Shown one piece after another: positions 1-6,954 of a stretch of DNA of 9,477 nucleotides (position 1 is the first letter of the stretch; every line of letters starts with the position of its first letter). A program made the position numbers and the translations under genes. The stretch lies in assembly GCA_028290595.1 (NCBI GenBank), contig JAQGJO010000501.1, forward strand, positions 1 through 9,477, in the 5' to 3' direction. Under the pieces are notes generated by a model. That model worked only from the letters and a program-made list of their open reading frames with translations, had not been told where the DNA came from and searched no databases. The stretch is from Hyphomicrobiales bacterium (GTDB lineage Bacteria > Pseudomonadota > Alphaproteobacteria > Rhizobiales > Beijerinckiaceae).

Positions 1-897
1 GAACTCGACGGCCGCTACATTCTGACCTCGGAAACCTGCGCGCTCGACATCATCGGCGCCAAATTCATCCGCGATGTCGAGAACGGCGAGATCGTCGTCA
101 TCTCCGAACAGGAGAACGGCAAGACGCTGCTGGAAAGCCACAAGCCGTTTCCGCCGCAGCCGGCGCGCCCCTGCATCTTCGAATACATCTATTTCTCGCG
201 GCCGGATTCGATCGTCCACGGCCGCTCGGTCTATGACGTGCGCAAGAAGATGGGCGCACAGCTCGCCCTCGAAGCGCCGGTCAATGCCGACGTGGTGGTG
301 CCGGTGCCGGATTCCGGCGTCCCCGCCGCCATCGGCTTCGCCCAGGAATCAGGCATTCCGTTCGAGCTCGGCATCATCCGCAATCACTATGTCGGGCGCA
401 CGTTCATCCAGCCGACGCAATCGGTGCGCGAACTCGGCGTCAGACTGAAACACAGCGCCAACCGCGGTGTCGTCAAAGGCAAGAGCATCGTGCTGATCGA
501 CGATTCGATCGTGCGCGGCACGACCTCGGTGAAGATCGTGCAGATGATGCGCGACGCCGGCGCGAAAGAAGTGCACATGCGCATCTCGTCGCCGCCGATC
601 ACCTATCCTGACTATTACGGCATCGACACGCCGCAGCAGGACAAGCTGCTCGCCGCGCGCATGCGCCGGAAGGACGGATCGATCGATCTTGAGAGCATGC
701 GCAAATACATAGGTGCGGATTCGCTCGCGTTCCTGTCGGTCGATGGCATTTACCGCGCGACAGGCCATGAAGGCCGCGATCCTGTGCGTCCGCAATTCAC
801 CGATCATTGCTTCACCGGCGACTATCCCACGTCGCTTACCGACATCGCCGGCGACAAGCCGCGCGAACAATTGTCGCTGCTCGCGGAAGTCGACTGA
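1..897 (+). CDS. purF: Amidophosphoribosyltransferase (PurF), C-terminal part, 5' truncated by window edge
   Basis: Catalyses the first committed step of de novo purine synthesis: PRPP + glutamine to 5-phosphoribosylamine. The frame is open from base 1 and gives 298 residues, about the C-terminal 60% of a family protein of roughly 490-510 aa; the N-terminal Ntn glutaminase domain lies outside the window. The phosphoribosyltransferase domain is clear: CIFEYIYFSRPDS at visible residues 58-70, and the PRPP-binding motif VLIDDSIVRGTTS at 164-176. The end has the family FTGDYPTSL segment. Of the four [4Fe-4S] cysteines of the Bacillus subtilis enzyme (C236, C382, C437, C440), I see equivalents of two (C58, C270). 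The second position is Asp (D204, exactly 146 residues after C58, as 382 is after 236) and the third appears to be Thr (T267), so an Fe-S cluster is unlikely. The ATG at 238 is internal, not the true start. A short-chain dehydrogenase gene follows 36 nt downstream, probably co-transcribed. Confidence 0.97.
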   Translation, partial: ELDGRYILTSETCALDIIGAKFIRDVENGEIVVISEQENGKTLLESHKPFPPQPARPCIFEYIYFSRPDSIVHGRSVYDVRKKMGAQLALEAPVNADVVVPVPDSGVPAAIGFAQESGIPFELGIIRNHYVGRTFIQPTQSVRELGVRLKHSANRGVVKGKSIVLIDDSIVRGTTSVKIVQMMRDAGAKEVHMRISSPPITYPDYYGIDTPQQDKLLAARMRRKDGSIDLESMRKYIGADSLAFLSVDGIYRATGHEGRDPVRPQFTDHCFTGDYPTSLTDIAGDKPREQLSLLAEVD

Positions 898-933
898 CAC
901 CGCAGCCCTTCATCCGTACGGAGCCTGTTGCGC

Positions 934-1683
934 ATGCCTCGCGCGCTTGAAAATCGTATTGCCCTCGTCACCGGCGCCTCGCGCGGCATTGGCCGCGCAG
1001 TCGCCGTCGAACTCGCCCGCAACGGCGCCCATGTCATCGCGCTCGCCCGCACGCAGGGCGCGCTTGAAGAACTCGACGACGAAATCCGCGCCGTCGGCAG
1101 CGCAGCAACGCTGGTGCCCTGCGACCTGAAGGATTTCGTCGCGCTCGACCGGCTTGGACAGGCCGTCTACGAGCGCTGGGGCAAGCTTGACATTTTAGTC
1201 GGCAATGCCGGCCTGCTCGGACCCGTGTCGCCGCTGTCGCATATCGACCCGCCGCAATGGGACGAGGTGATGGCGGTCAACGTCACCGCCAACTATCGGC
1301 TGATCCGTTCGCTCGATGCGTTGCTGCGCGCTTCGGATGCGGGCCGCGCGGTTTTCATTTCCTCGGGCGCCGGTAACAAGGCCAATCTGTCGCCTTACAA
1401 AGGCCTCTACGCCACGTCCAAGGCGGCGCTCGATGCGATCGCGCGCACATGGGCGGCGGAAACGCAGACGACGTCGAACGTCAAGGTGATGGTAGTTAAT
1501 CCCGGTTACGTGCGCACCAAGATGCGAGCGCAACTGATGCCGGGAGAAGATCCTTCCACAGTCGCACCACCCGAATCGATTGCGCCGAAAATCGTCGCCA
1601 TGTGCATGCCGGAGTGGATGGAAACCGGCCGGATTCTCGACATCCCCAGTGATGCACTGCACAACTTTCGCGGTCCCGCTTAG
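934..1683 (+). CDS. SDR family NAD(P)-dependent oxidoreductase
   Basis: A 249-residue classical short-chain dehydrogenase/reductase; the substrate is not identifiable from sequence. The Rossmann cofactor motif TGASRGIG is at residues 13-20, the structural NAG motif at 91-93, and the catalytic YxxxK at Y159/K163 (YATSK). The candidate catalytic serine (S143 or S144 in FISSG) sits 15-16 residues before the tyrosine, slightly further than the usual ~13. A PG motif (NPGYVRT) follows strand 6, as in the family. An Arg at position 17 in the glycine motif could favour NADP(H), but this is inference. I chose the ATG at 934 because GGAG at 920-923 lies 10 nt upstream; the in-frame TTG at 928 would be only 4 nt from it. 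The gene sits 36 nt after purF on the same strand, so probably shares its transcript. No purine role is implied by the family. Confidence 0.93.
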   Translation: MPRALENRIALVTGASRGIGRAVAVELARNGAHVIALARTQGALEELDDEIRAVGSAATLVPCDLKDFVALDRLGQAVYERWGKLDILVGNAGLLGPVSPLSHIDPPQWDEVMAVNVTANYRLIRSLDALLRASDAGRAVFISSGAGNKANLSPYKGLYATSKAALDAIARTWAAETQTTSNVKVMVVNPGYVRTKMRAQLMPGEDPSTVAPPESIAPKIVAMCMPEWMETGRILDIPSDALHNFRGPA

Positions 1684-1949
1684 TTACACGCGACCCGTCG
1701 AGAAATTTTCTCCCCAAGCCTGTCCGACAACCGTACATTGTTCGGCTTGCGTAGATTTGTATTTTCCGCTCAAATTATGTCGCATCGTCACTGCAACTGA
1801 TCCAAAGCCTCTTCAGTAGCGTTACATAATCACAAGGGCGGACAGTTGAAGCAGACGAGCGTTAAGACGGCGACGGGCGTCTGACGGCCGCCGCCTAACC
1901 GGAACGTGCTTCAACAGGGGAACGCGCTCAACACGCGTTGACGAGAACG
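1684..1949 (+). other. Intergenic region between SDR gene and CFA-family gene
   Basis: 266 nt without a convincing gene. It is more AT-rich than its flanks around 1700-1840, which suggests regulatory DNA for the downstream methyltransferase gene. An imperfect stem-loop can be drawn at 1716-1748 (CCGACAA at 1724-1730 against TTGTTCGG at 1738-1745, with AAGCC/GGCTT as an alternative outer stem). It might end the purF-SDR transcript, but no clean T-run follows. A small dyad TCAAC-ACGC-GTTGA at 1928-1941 lies just before the next start codon. I could not pick a convincing -35/-10 pair. Confidence 0.4.
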
Positions 1950-3203
1950 ATGAGCGACATCAACACCGCCGCCGAACCCGCTAACCTGATCGCGGTTACT
2001 CCGCAGAATGTCGCCAGTGTGGCGCAGGGCTATTCCTTCACCGTGCGCCAGGCACTCGGTCTCTGCTCGCATCTGGTCTACGGCACCCTCGACATGGTGA
2101 TGCCGGACGGCAAGACATTCCGCTTCGGCGGTGTCGAACCAGGGCCCCATGCCCGCATGTTCATCCATGATACCGGCTTCGCCGACAAGGTCGCCAAGGC
2201 CGGCGACATCGGCATTGCCGATGCTTATCTGGCCGGCATGTGGAGCGCGGAAGATCTCGAGACATTTCTCGAACTGTTCTGCCGCAACCAGGAAGTCATC
2301 CAGAAGCTGCTCGACGGCAAGCCTCTCGTGCGGCTGATGCAGATGGTACGGCATTGGATGAACCGCAACACGCGCTCCGGCTCGAAGCGCAACATTCACG
2401 CCCATTACGATCTCGGCAACAAATTCTATTCGACCTGGCTCGACCGCACGATGACCTATTCGTCCGGCATCTTCGCCGAGGGCGACAACGATCTTGCCGC
2501 CGCGCAGACGCGCAAATACCGCGAGCTGGCGCGCCAGATGAACATCAAGCCTGAACATCATGTGCTTGAGATCGGCTGCGGCTGGGGTGGCTTCGCCGAA
2601 TTCGTGGCAAAAGAAATCGGCTGCCGCGTCACCGGCCTGACCATTTCGCAGGAGCAGTTCGATTTCGCCACCAAGCGCATCGCCGATGCGGGCTTGAGCG
2701 ATCGCGTCGAGATCAAGCTGCAGGACTATCGTGACGAAAAAGGCATGTACGACCGGGTCGCCTCGATCGAAATGTTCGAAGCCGTCGGTGAGGCGTACTG
2801 GGCAACCTATTTCAAACAGGTCGCTGACCGGCTCAAGTCCGGCGGCATCGCCGGCCTGCAGGTCATCACCATCAAGGAAGCGCTGTTCGCCAACTACAAG
2901 AAAGAGCTCGACTTCATCCGCCGCTATATTTTCCCCGGCGGCATGCTGCCGACGGCGACGATCATGCGCGAACTGGGCGACCGCTACGGCCTCAATCTCG
3001 CCGCCGACCGCATGTTCGGCATCGATTATGCGCGCACTCTGGCGCATTGGCGCGACGCCTTCCTGGAAAAGTGGCCGTCGCTGACCCTGCTCGGCTTTGA
3101 CGAGCGGTTCCGCCGCATGTGGGAATATTACCTGTCCTATTGCGAGGCCGGATTCCGCGCCGGAACCATCGACGTACGCCAGATGGTGTACAAAAAGTCG
3201 TAG
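1950..3203 (+). CDS. Cyclopropane-fatty-acyl-phospholipid synthase family SAM-dependent methyltransferase
   Basis: A 417-residue protein of the CFA synthase family (COG2230 type). It probably transfers a one-carbon unit from S-adenosylmethionine to the double bond of unsaturated acyl chains in membrane phospholipids, acting at the inner face of the membrane. The N-terminal ~140 residues are the lipid-interacting domain; the family block NIHAHYDLGNKFY is at 148-160, the SAM-binding loop VLEIGCGWGG at 205-214, and the IEMFEAVG catalytic block at 273-280. The later block reads LQVITI at 303-308. The E. coli enzyme has HTI there, and that His helps hold the active-site bicarbonate, so this protein belongs to a divergent subgroup. 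Related members of that subgroup can make methyl-branched or methylene fatty acids, so the exact product is uncertain. Length is near the family norm (~380-420). I chose the ATG at 1950 because it is the first ATG; the in-frame TTG at 1938 is an alternative. Neither has a strong ribosome binding site. Confidence 0.92.
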   Translation: MSDINTAAEPANLIAVTPQNVASVAQGYSFTVRQALGLCSHLVYGTLDMVMPDGKTFRFGGVEPGPHARMFIHDTGFADKVAKAGDIGIADAYLAGMWSAEDLETFLELFCRNQEVIQKLLDGKPLVRLMQMVRHWMNRNTRSGSKRNIHAHYDLGNKFYSTWLDRTMTYSSGIFAEGDNDLAAAQTRKYRELARQMNIKPEHHVLEIGCGWGGFAEFVAKEIGCRVTGLTISQEQFDFATKRIADAGLSDRVEIKLQDYRDEKGMYDRVASIEMFEAVGEAYWATYFKQVADRLKSGGIAGLQVITIKEALFANYKKELDFIRRYIFPGGMLPTATIMRELGDRYGLNLAADRMFGIDYARTLAHWRDAFLEKWPSLTLLGFDERFRRMWEYYLSYCEAGFRAGTIDVRQMVYKKS

Positions 3204-3258
3204 GGCAGTCGGCAGTCGGGCTTAGGCAGTCGGAAAGGCGCCTCCTACTGCCTACTGG
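3204..3258. repeat. Cluster of GGCAGTCGG direct repeats with inverted partners
   Basis: Directly after the stop codon there are three copies of GGCAGTCGG at 3204-3212, 3211-3219 and 3225-3233. They are followed by inverted, slightly changed copies CCTACTGCC (3244-3252) and CCTACTGG (3251-3258). The third copy forms a stem-loop: TAGGCAGTCGG at 3223-3233 pairs with CCTACTGCCTA at 3244-3254 at 10 of 11 positions, around a loop that contains the palindrome AGGCGCCT (3236-3243). No T-run follows, so this is not a textbook terminator. It may stabilise the mRNA 3' end or be a small dispersed genomic repeat. Confidence 0.7.
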
Positions 3259-3303
3259 CGGCCGGCGAGCGCGCTTGCACCGAAACTCCCTACACCATAG
3301 CTT

Positions 3304-3336
3304 GCGACCAAGCTTCGCGGTCGCGAGAATGCATTC
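3304..3336. other. Dyad GCGACC...GGTCGC and palindrome GAATGCATTC upstream of cysteine synthase gene
   Basis: GCGACC at 3304-3309 and GGTCGC at 3319-3324 form an inverted repeat with a 9-nt spacer. Three bases later GAATGCATTC (3327-3336) is a perfect 10-bp palindrome. Both lie about 100 nt upstream of the cysteine synthase start, in the only stretch that could hold its promoter. A weak promoter reading is possible (TTGCGA 3302-3307, 17-nt spacer, GAGAAT 3325-3330), which would place the dyad between -35 and -10. Role as an operator is inference. Confidence 0.3.
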
Positions 3337-3419
3337 CCTGTGTGCGCGGGACCGTGCTAATTGGGCAGCACAGCCGCCGGCCGCGCAGGTTCCGTGGTGG
3401 GGCCGCGCCGACGGGCGCC

Positions 3420-3425
3420 AGGAGG
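3420..3425 (+). promoter_or_regulatory. Strong Shine-Dalgarno for cysteine synthase gene
   Basis: AGGAGG is a perfect anti-16S match with 5 nt before the ATG at 3431. It fixes the start codon and predicts efficient translation, the best ribosome binding site in the window. Confidence 0.85.
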
Positions 3426-3430
3426 ATTAG

Positions 3431-4462
3431 ATGAGTTTTGTTCCGGATGTGATTGGCGCCATCGGAAATACGCCGATGATTAAGCTTCAACGGGCATCGG
3501 AACTGACCGGCTGCACCATTCTGGGCAAAGCGGAATTCATGAACCCCGGCGGATCGGTGAAAGACCGCGCCGGCCTCGCCATCATCCAGGACGCCATCGC
3601 CAAGGGGCAGTTGCAGCCGGGCGGCATCGTCGTCGAAGGCACGGCTGGCAATACCGGCATCGGGCTGGCGCTGGTCGCCAATACGCTGGGCTTTCGCACC
3701 GTGATCGTCATCCCCGAGACCCAGTCGCAAGAGAAGAAGGACATGCTGCGCCTGCAGGGCGCGGAACTGCTGGAAGTGCCGGCCGTGCCCTATTCGAATC
3801 CCAACAATTACGTGAAGGTTTCCGGCCGCATCGCCGAGAAGCTGGCGAAGGAGCATCCGCAGGGCGCGATCTGGGCCAATCAGTTCGACAATGTCGCCAA
3901 CCGGCAGGGCCATTTTGAAACCACCGGCCCTGAAATTTACGACCAGACCGACGGCAAGGTCGACGGCTTCACTTGCGCGGTTGGAACCGGCGGCTCGCTG
4001 GCCGGCGTCGGCATGGCGCTGAAGGCGCGCAACAAAAACATCAAGATTGCGCTGTCCGATCCGATGGGCGCGGCGCTGTATTCCTATTACACGAGCGGCA
4101 CGCTGAAGTCCGAAGGCTCGTCGATCACCGAAGGCATCGGCCAGGGGCGCATCACCGCCAATCTCGTCGATGCGCCAATCGACATGGCCTACCAGATCAC
4201 CGACGGGGAAGCGTTGCCGATCGTGTTCGATATCGCCGAACACGAAGGCCTGCTGCTCGGCGGATCGTCGGGCATCAACATCGCCGGCGCGATCCGCCTG
4301 GCGAAGGAGATGGGGCCCGGCCACACGATCGTGACCCTGCTGTGCGATTCCGGCGTGCGCTATGCGTCGAAACTTTTCAACCCGGCATTTCTGCGCGAGA
4401 AGCACTTGCCGGTTCCGGGCTGGATGGAACGCGAAGTCACCGTCGACAAATGCCTGGTGTGA
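3431..4462 (+). CDS. cysK: Cysteine synthase A (O-acetylserine sulfhydrylase family)
   Basis: A PLP-dependent fold-type II enzyme of 343 residues, expected to make L-cysteine from O-acetylserine and sulfide in the cytoplasm. The PLP lysine is K44 in GGSVKDR (40-46), the substrate loop is TAGNTGIG (71-78), the PLP phosphate cradle is GTGGS (185-189), and the C-terminal CDSG (305-308) supplies the family serine near the pyridine ring. Two differences from E. coli CysK stand out: the loop reads TAGNTG instead of TSGNTG, and the protein is about 20 residues longer, with extra sequence at the C-terminus (NPAFLREKHLPVPGW). These place it in a separate subgroup that I believe also holds fungal and mycobacterial homologues; some relatives act as cysteine desulfhydrases. 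Synthesis versus breakdown of cysteine therefore cannot be settled here. No serine acetyltransferase gene is adjacent. The gene converges with a monooxygenase gene across a palindromic repeat. Confidence 0.9.
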   Translation: MSFVPDVIGAIGNTPMIKLQRASELTGCTILGKAEFMNPGGSVKDRAGLAIIQDAIAKGQLQPGGIVVEGTAGNTGIGLALVANTLGFRTVIVIPETQSQEKKDMLRLQGAELLEVPAVPYSNPNNYVKVSGRIAEKLAKEHPQGAIWANQFDNVANRQGHFETTGPEIYDQTDGKVDGFTCAVGTGGSLAGVGMALKARNKNIKIALSDPMGAALYSYYTSGTLKSEGSSITEGIGQGRITANLVDAPIDMAYQITDGEALPIVFDIAEHEGLLLGGSSGINIAGAIRLAKEMGPGHTIVTLLCDSGVRYASKLFNPAFLREKHLPVPGWMEREVTVDKCLV

Positions 4463-4674
4463 TCCCACAGAAGCCCTCATCCTGAGGAGGCGCGCAGCGC
4501 CGTCTCGAAGGACGGGGGCGACAGGGATGATCTGCGTGGCGGGCGCTCGTGCAGCGTATCGATGATCGCTATTGAACATCATTCGAGGAACGGGCACGCC
4601 ATGCTGCGGCGTGACGCCCCCGTCCTTCGAGACGCACCGCTACGCGTTGCTCCTCAGGATGAGGGCTTCTGGGA
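4463..4674. repeat. Inverted pair of palindromic intergenic repeats
   Basis: Two arms, 4463-4520 and 4615-4674, are inverted copies of one ~55-bp unit separated by 94 nt. Two 20-bp blocks match perfectly: 4470-4489 with 4650-4669 (GAAGCCCTCATCCTGAGGAG) and 4501-4520 with 4615-4634 (CGTCTCGAAGGACGGGGGCG). Between the blocks the units differ (GCGC-rich centres). Each unit can also fold on itself: TCCT...AGGA outside, and GGCGC/GCGCC around GCA in the left unit. I recognise this as a type of repeat common between genes in Bradyrhizobium-like genomes. It fills nearly the whole gap between two convergent genes, so it could act as a bidirectional transcription stop or mRNA 3' protection. Confidence 0.85.
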
Positions 4675-4705
4675 CCAAACTGCCTCAAAACATTAGTGCG
4701 TATAA

Positions 4706-5914
4706 TCAGGCAGGCTTGAACGCCGGTACGGCAGGCTCCTTGTAGAGCCAGTCGAGGCAGCGCCAGACGTCTTCGTCGCTGCGGGCGCGGTAGCTCTCGT
4801 TGCGCACGTCCGCCTCGATGCCGTCGACGTGGTAGAGATGATCCCACATGAAACGGCTTTCGAGCTGTACGCGTGCAGTGCGGGCAAGCCGCGCCGTCTC
4901 GAACTGCTGGAACGCTGCATTATATTGGCCGCCGCAGGCGTCGATCAGTTCGGCCAGAACCACCGCGTCCTCGATCGCCATGCCGGCGCCTTGCGCCAGC
5001 GATTGCAATGTCGCGTGCGCCGCATCGCCCATGATGACGACACGGCCCTGCGACCAGCCGCGGCGCGGCGACCGGTCGGCAATCGGCCAGCGCCGGTCGA
5101 GATCCATCATGGCGATCATCTCGCGCATGGCTGGATGCGCGCCACGATAGGTGTGCTGCAGTTCGGCGCGATAGCTCTCGATATTGCCCTTCTGCGAAAA
5201 AGTGTCGGTGCGGAAGACGGCAACGATGTTGAATGTCGAGTGGCCACGCAATGGATAATGCACGATGTGAAATCCCGCTCCGCCCCATAGCGCCACATCA
5301 TCGGTTGGCACCTGCGCCGGCGCCTTGTCGATGGGAACGATGGTGCGATGCGCCACATAGCCGATCAGCTCCGGCTCTGACTCACCCATCAATTGCGCTC
5401 GCACGGTCGAGCGTAGCCCGTCAGCACCGACAAGAAACGCGCCATCGACACTGCGCCCGTCGGCGAGCGTGGCGATGACGCGGTCGCCCTTGTCGTCGTA
5501 GCGCACGAGCGCGGCGTTCTCATCGAGATGGATGGTCGGCACGGCGCGGCAGGCGTCCATCAGGATCTGATGCAGATCAACGCGATGAATGACGATATAG
5601 GGATTGCCGCTATAGCGCTGTTCGAAGCCCCTGCCCGTCTCGACTTTCGTGACCGGCAGGCCGTCATTGGCATCGAACATCCAGACATTCTTCGGCACGA
5701 TGCTCTTGGCCATAACGGCCTCACGCAGGCCGAGCCGGTCGAACATCGGGAAGACGTTCGGCCCGAGCTGGATGCCGTAGCCGATGGCGCCGAATTGCGG
5801 CGCCTGTTCCAGCACCCGCACGTTCCATCCCTTGCGCCCCAGCGCCAATGCTGTGCAAAGACCGCCAATGCCGCCGCCGGCAATAAGGGCTGGCTGATGT
5901 TCTTGCTTGTTCAC
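4706..5914 (-). CDS. FAD-dependent monooxygenase, probable 3-hydroxybenzoate 6-monooxygenase
   Basis: A 402-residue class A flavoprotein aromatic hydroxylase. It probably uses NADH and O2 to convert 3-hydroxybenzoate to gentisate. Visible motifs are the FAD dinucleotide fold GGGIGG at 13-18 with E36 ending the second strand, the GADG motif at 163-166, and the FAD ribityl-binding GDAAH at 296-300. The active site supports the specificity: the Rhodococcus 3-hydroxybenzoate 6-hydroxylase residues I recall, H213, Y217 and Q301, correspond to H216, Y220 and Q304 here with a constant offset of three. The protein ends with the subgroup's DWLY segment (388-391). The start is GTG, with GAGGGCGAG ending four bases upstream. 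The gene lies 31 nt after an NAD(P)-binding protein gene on the same strand, so they form a likely operon. No gentisate dioxygenase is present in the window, so salicylate-type or other phenolic substrates remain possible. Confidence 0.88.
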   Translation of the reverse strand: MNKQEHQPALIAGGGIGGLCTALALGRKGWNVRVLEQAPQFGAIGYGIQLGPNVFPMFDRLGLREAVMAKSIVPKNVWMFDANDGLPVTKVETGRGFEQRYSGNPYIVIHRVDLHQILMDACRAVPTIHLDENAALVRYDDKGDRVIATLADGRSVDGAFLVGADGLRSTVRAQLMGESEPELIGYVAHRTIVPIDKAPAQVPTDDVALWGGAGFHIVHYPLRGHSTFNIVAVFRTDTFSQKGNIESYRAELQHTYRGAHPAMREMIAMMDLDRRWPIADRSPRRGWSQGRVVIMGDAAHATLQSLAQGAGMAIEDAVVLAELIDACGGQYNAAFQQFETARLARTARVQLESRFMWDHLYHVDGIEADVRNESYRARSDEDVWRCLDWLYKEPAVPAFKPA

Positions 5915-5945
5915 TTAACTCGCCCTCGAATCGTGGAGGAAACAA

Positions 5946-6728
5946 TCACGTGCGCGGCATGCTCTCCAGCAGCCATTGCGTCCAGTCGGGGCCTGCCTCA
6001 TCGGCGTCGCCGTGCGCCAGTTTGCGAAACGCCTTGAAGCCGGGCGTACTGGAGGGAAACGGCAGGACGATCTTCTTGCGGCCGCGGAAATGCAGCCATT
6101 CGCGCGCCAGATCCTCGAGGCTGCGTGTCTGCGGACCGACGAGATCGCGGCATCTTTGCTGCGGCGGACCCATCGCGATGTCGGCGAGCCGGTGCGCGAC
6201 GGTTTCCACGGCAATCGGACGGAAAGTAATGTCGCGCGGCACCGACATGACGAAATTCGCCTTGTTGAGGCGCGTCAACACGGCATGGACGAGCGTACAG
6301 AACTGCGCCGAGCGCAGGATCGACCATCCAAGCCCGTCTTGCCCAAGCCCGCTGTCCATGACCATGCGCTCTTCCTCGAGCTTCACGGCGTAATAGGGAA
6401 AGTCCGAGGCAGGCTCGATGCCGGCGATGCTGATGTAGACAAAATGCGCCACGCCCGCCGCCTTGCTCGCCTTGAGCAGGTTGCCGGCGCCCGCAATGCT
6501 GTTGTCGGGAGCGGACGAATCATGCGCGCAATGGACGACGGTGGTGACGCCCTCAAGCGCCTCGGCGAGCCCTTCGCCAGAAACCAGATCGCCGACCACC
6601 GTCACGCCAAACCGGTTATTTCCGCGCAGGCCGCGGCTGAACGAACGCACCGCGACATCCCTGCGCGCCAGTTCGACGACCACCAGCTGACCGAGGGTAC
6701 CAGTCCCACCCGTAACAAGAATCGTCAT
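5946..6728 (-). CDS. NmrA-like / atypical SDR NAD(P)-binding protein
   Basis: A 260-residue protein with an N-terminal Rossmann fold, GGTGTLG at residues 7-13, and arginines R28 and R32 after the second strand that could favour NADP(H). Y112 and K116 (YYAVK) sit where an atypical SDR would have its YxxxK pair. The segment WSILRSAQF (135-143) resembles the TILRP region of NAD(P)H-binding NmrA-like proteins. It could be a redox sensor, an oxidoreductase or a quinone-reductase-like enzyme; substrate unknown. The ATG is preceded by GAAGAGGTGAT, a good ribosome binding site. It is the first gene of the pair with the FAD monooxygenase and may support or regulate that reaction, which is inference from position alone. 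Confidence 0.87.
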   Translation of the reverse strand: MTILVTGGTGTLGQLVVVELARRDVAVRSFSRGLRGNNRFGVTVVGDLVSGEGLAEALEGVTTVVHCAHDSSAPDNSIAGAGNLLKASKAAGVAHFVYISIAGIEPASDFPYYAVKLEEERMVMDSGLGQDGLGWSILRSAQFCTLVHAVLTRLNKANFVMSVPRDITFRPIAVETVAHRLADIAMGPPQQRCRDLVGPQTRSLEDLAREWLHFRGRKKIVLPFPSSTPGFKAFRKLAHGDADEAGPDWTQWLLESMPRT

Positions 6729-6954
6729 ATCACCTCTTCCACGGCGGCAATGAATGCCGCAAATCGTGCGTCCCTATATAGCAATTGTTCGATAGCCGAC
6801 AGGCCGGCGGACAAGCGGCTGCCATGGCGAAATCCGCGGAGCCGAACAGGGGTGATCGGGAAGGTTGCTGCGCCGATTCTGGCCAGTCGTGCTGCTGGTA
6901 AAGCTTGGCAATTGGCTGATTGTATCTTTAGCTTGACCTACGACAATCTCGGAT
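6729..6954 (-). promoter_or_regulatory. Upstream region of the NmrA-like/monooxygenase pair with leader hairpin
   Basis: 226 nt with no gene that I can support. On the minus strand a TATATA box (6775-6780) could serve as a -10, but no good -35 is in place. Between it and the start codon, GCGGCA (6744-6749) and TGCCGC (6755-6760) form a perfect 6-bp stem with a 5-nt loop, which would lie in the mRNA leader close to the ribosome binding site. The stretch 6790-6954 shows nothing further. Confidence 0.35.

Noticed and set aside
1901..1939. EcfG-type stress promoter (GGAAC ... CGTT) before the CFA-family gene
   Set aside because: GGAAC occurs at 1901 and 1919 and CGTT at 1936, but the spacings are 30 and 12 nt instead of 16-17, and the start site would fall at the start codon.
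1911..3047. 378-codon open frame on the minus strand opposite the CFA-family gene
   Set aside because: Antisense shadow of a well-supported gene; no recognisable motif.
3204..3258. CRISPR array
   Set aside because: Repeat units are only 9 bp, overlap one another, and have no spacers of regular length.
3290..4597. 435-codon open frame on the minus strand opposite the cysteine synthase gene
   Set aside because: Low-complexity Arg/Ala/His-rich translation without domains, lying antisense to a clear enzyme gene; caused by GC-rich third codon positions.
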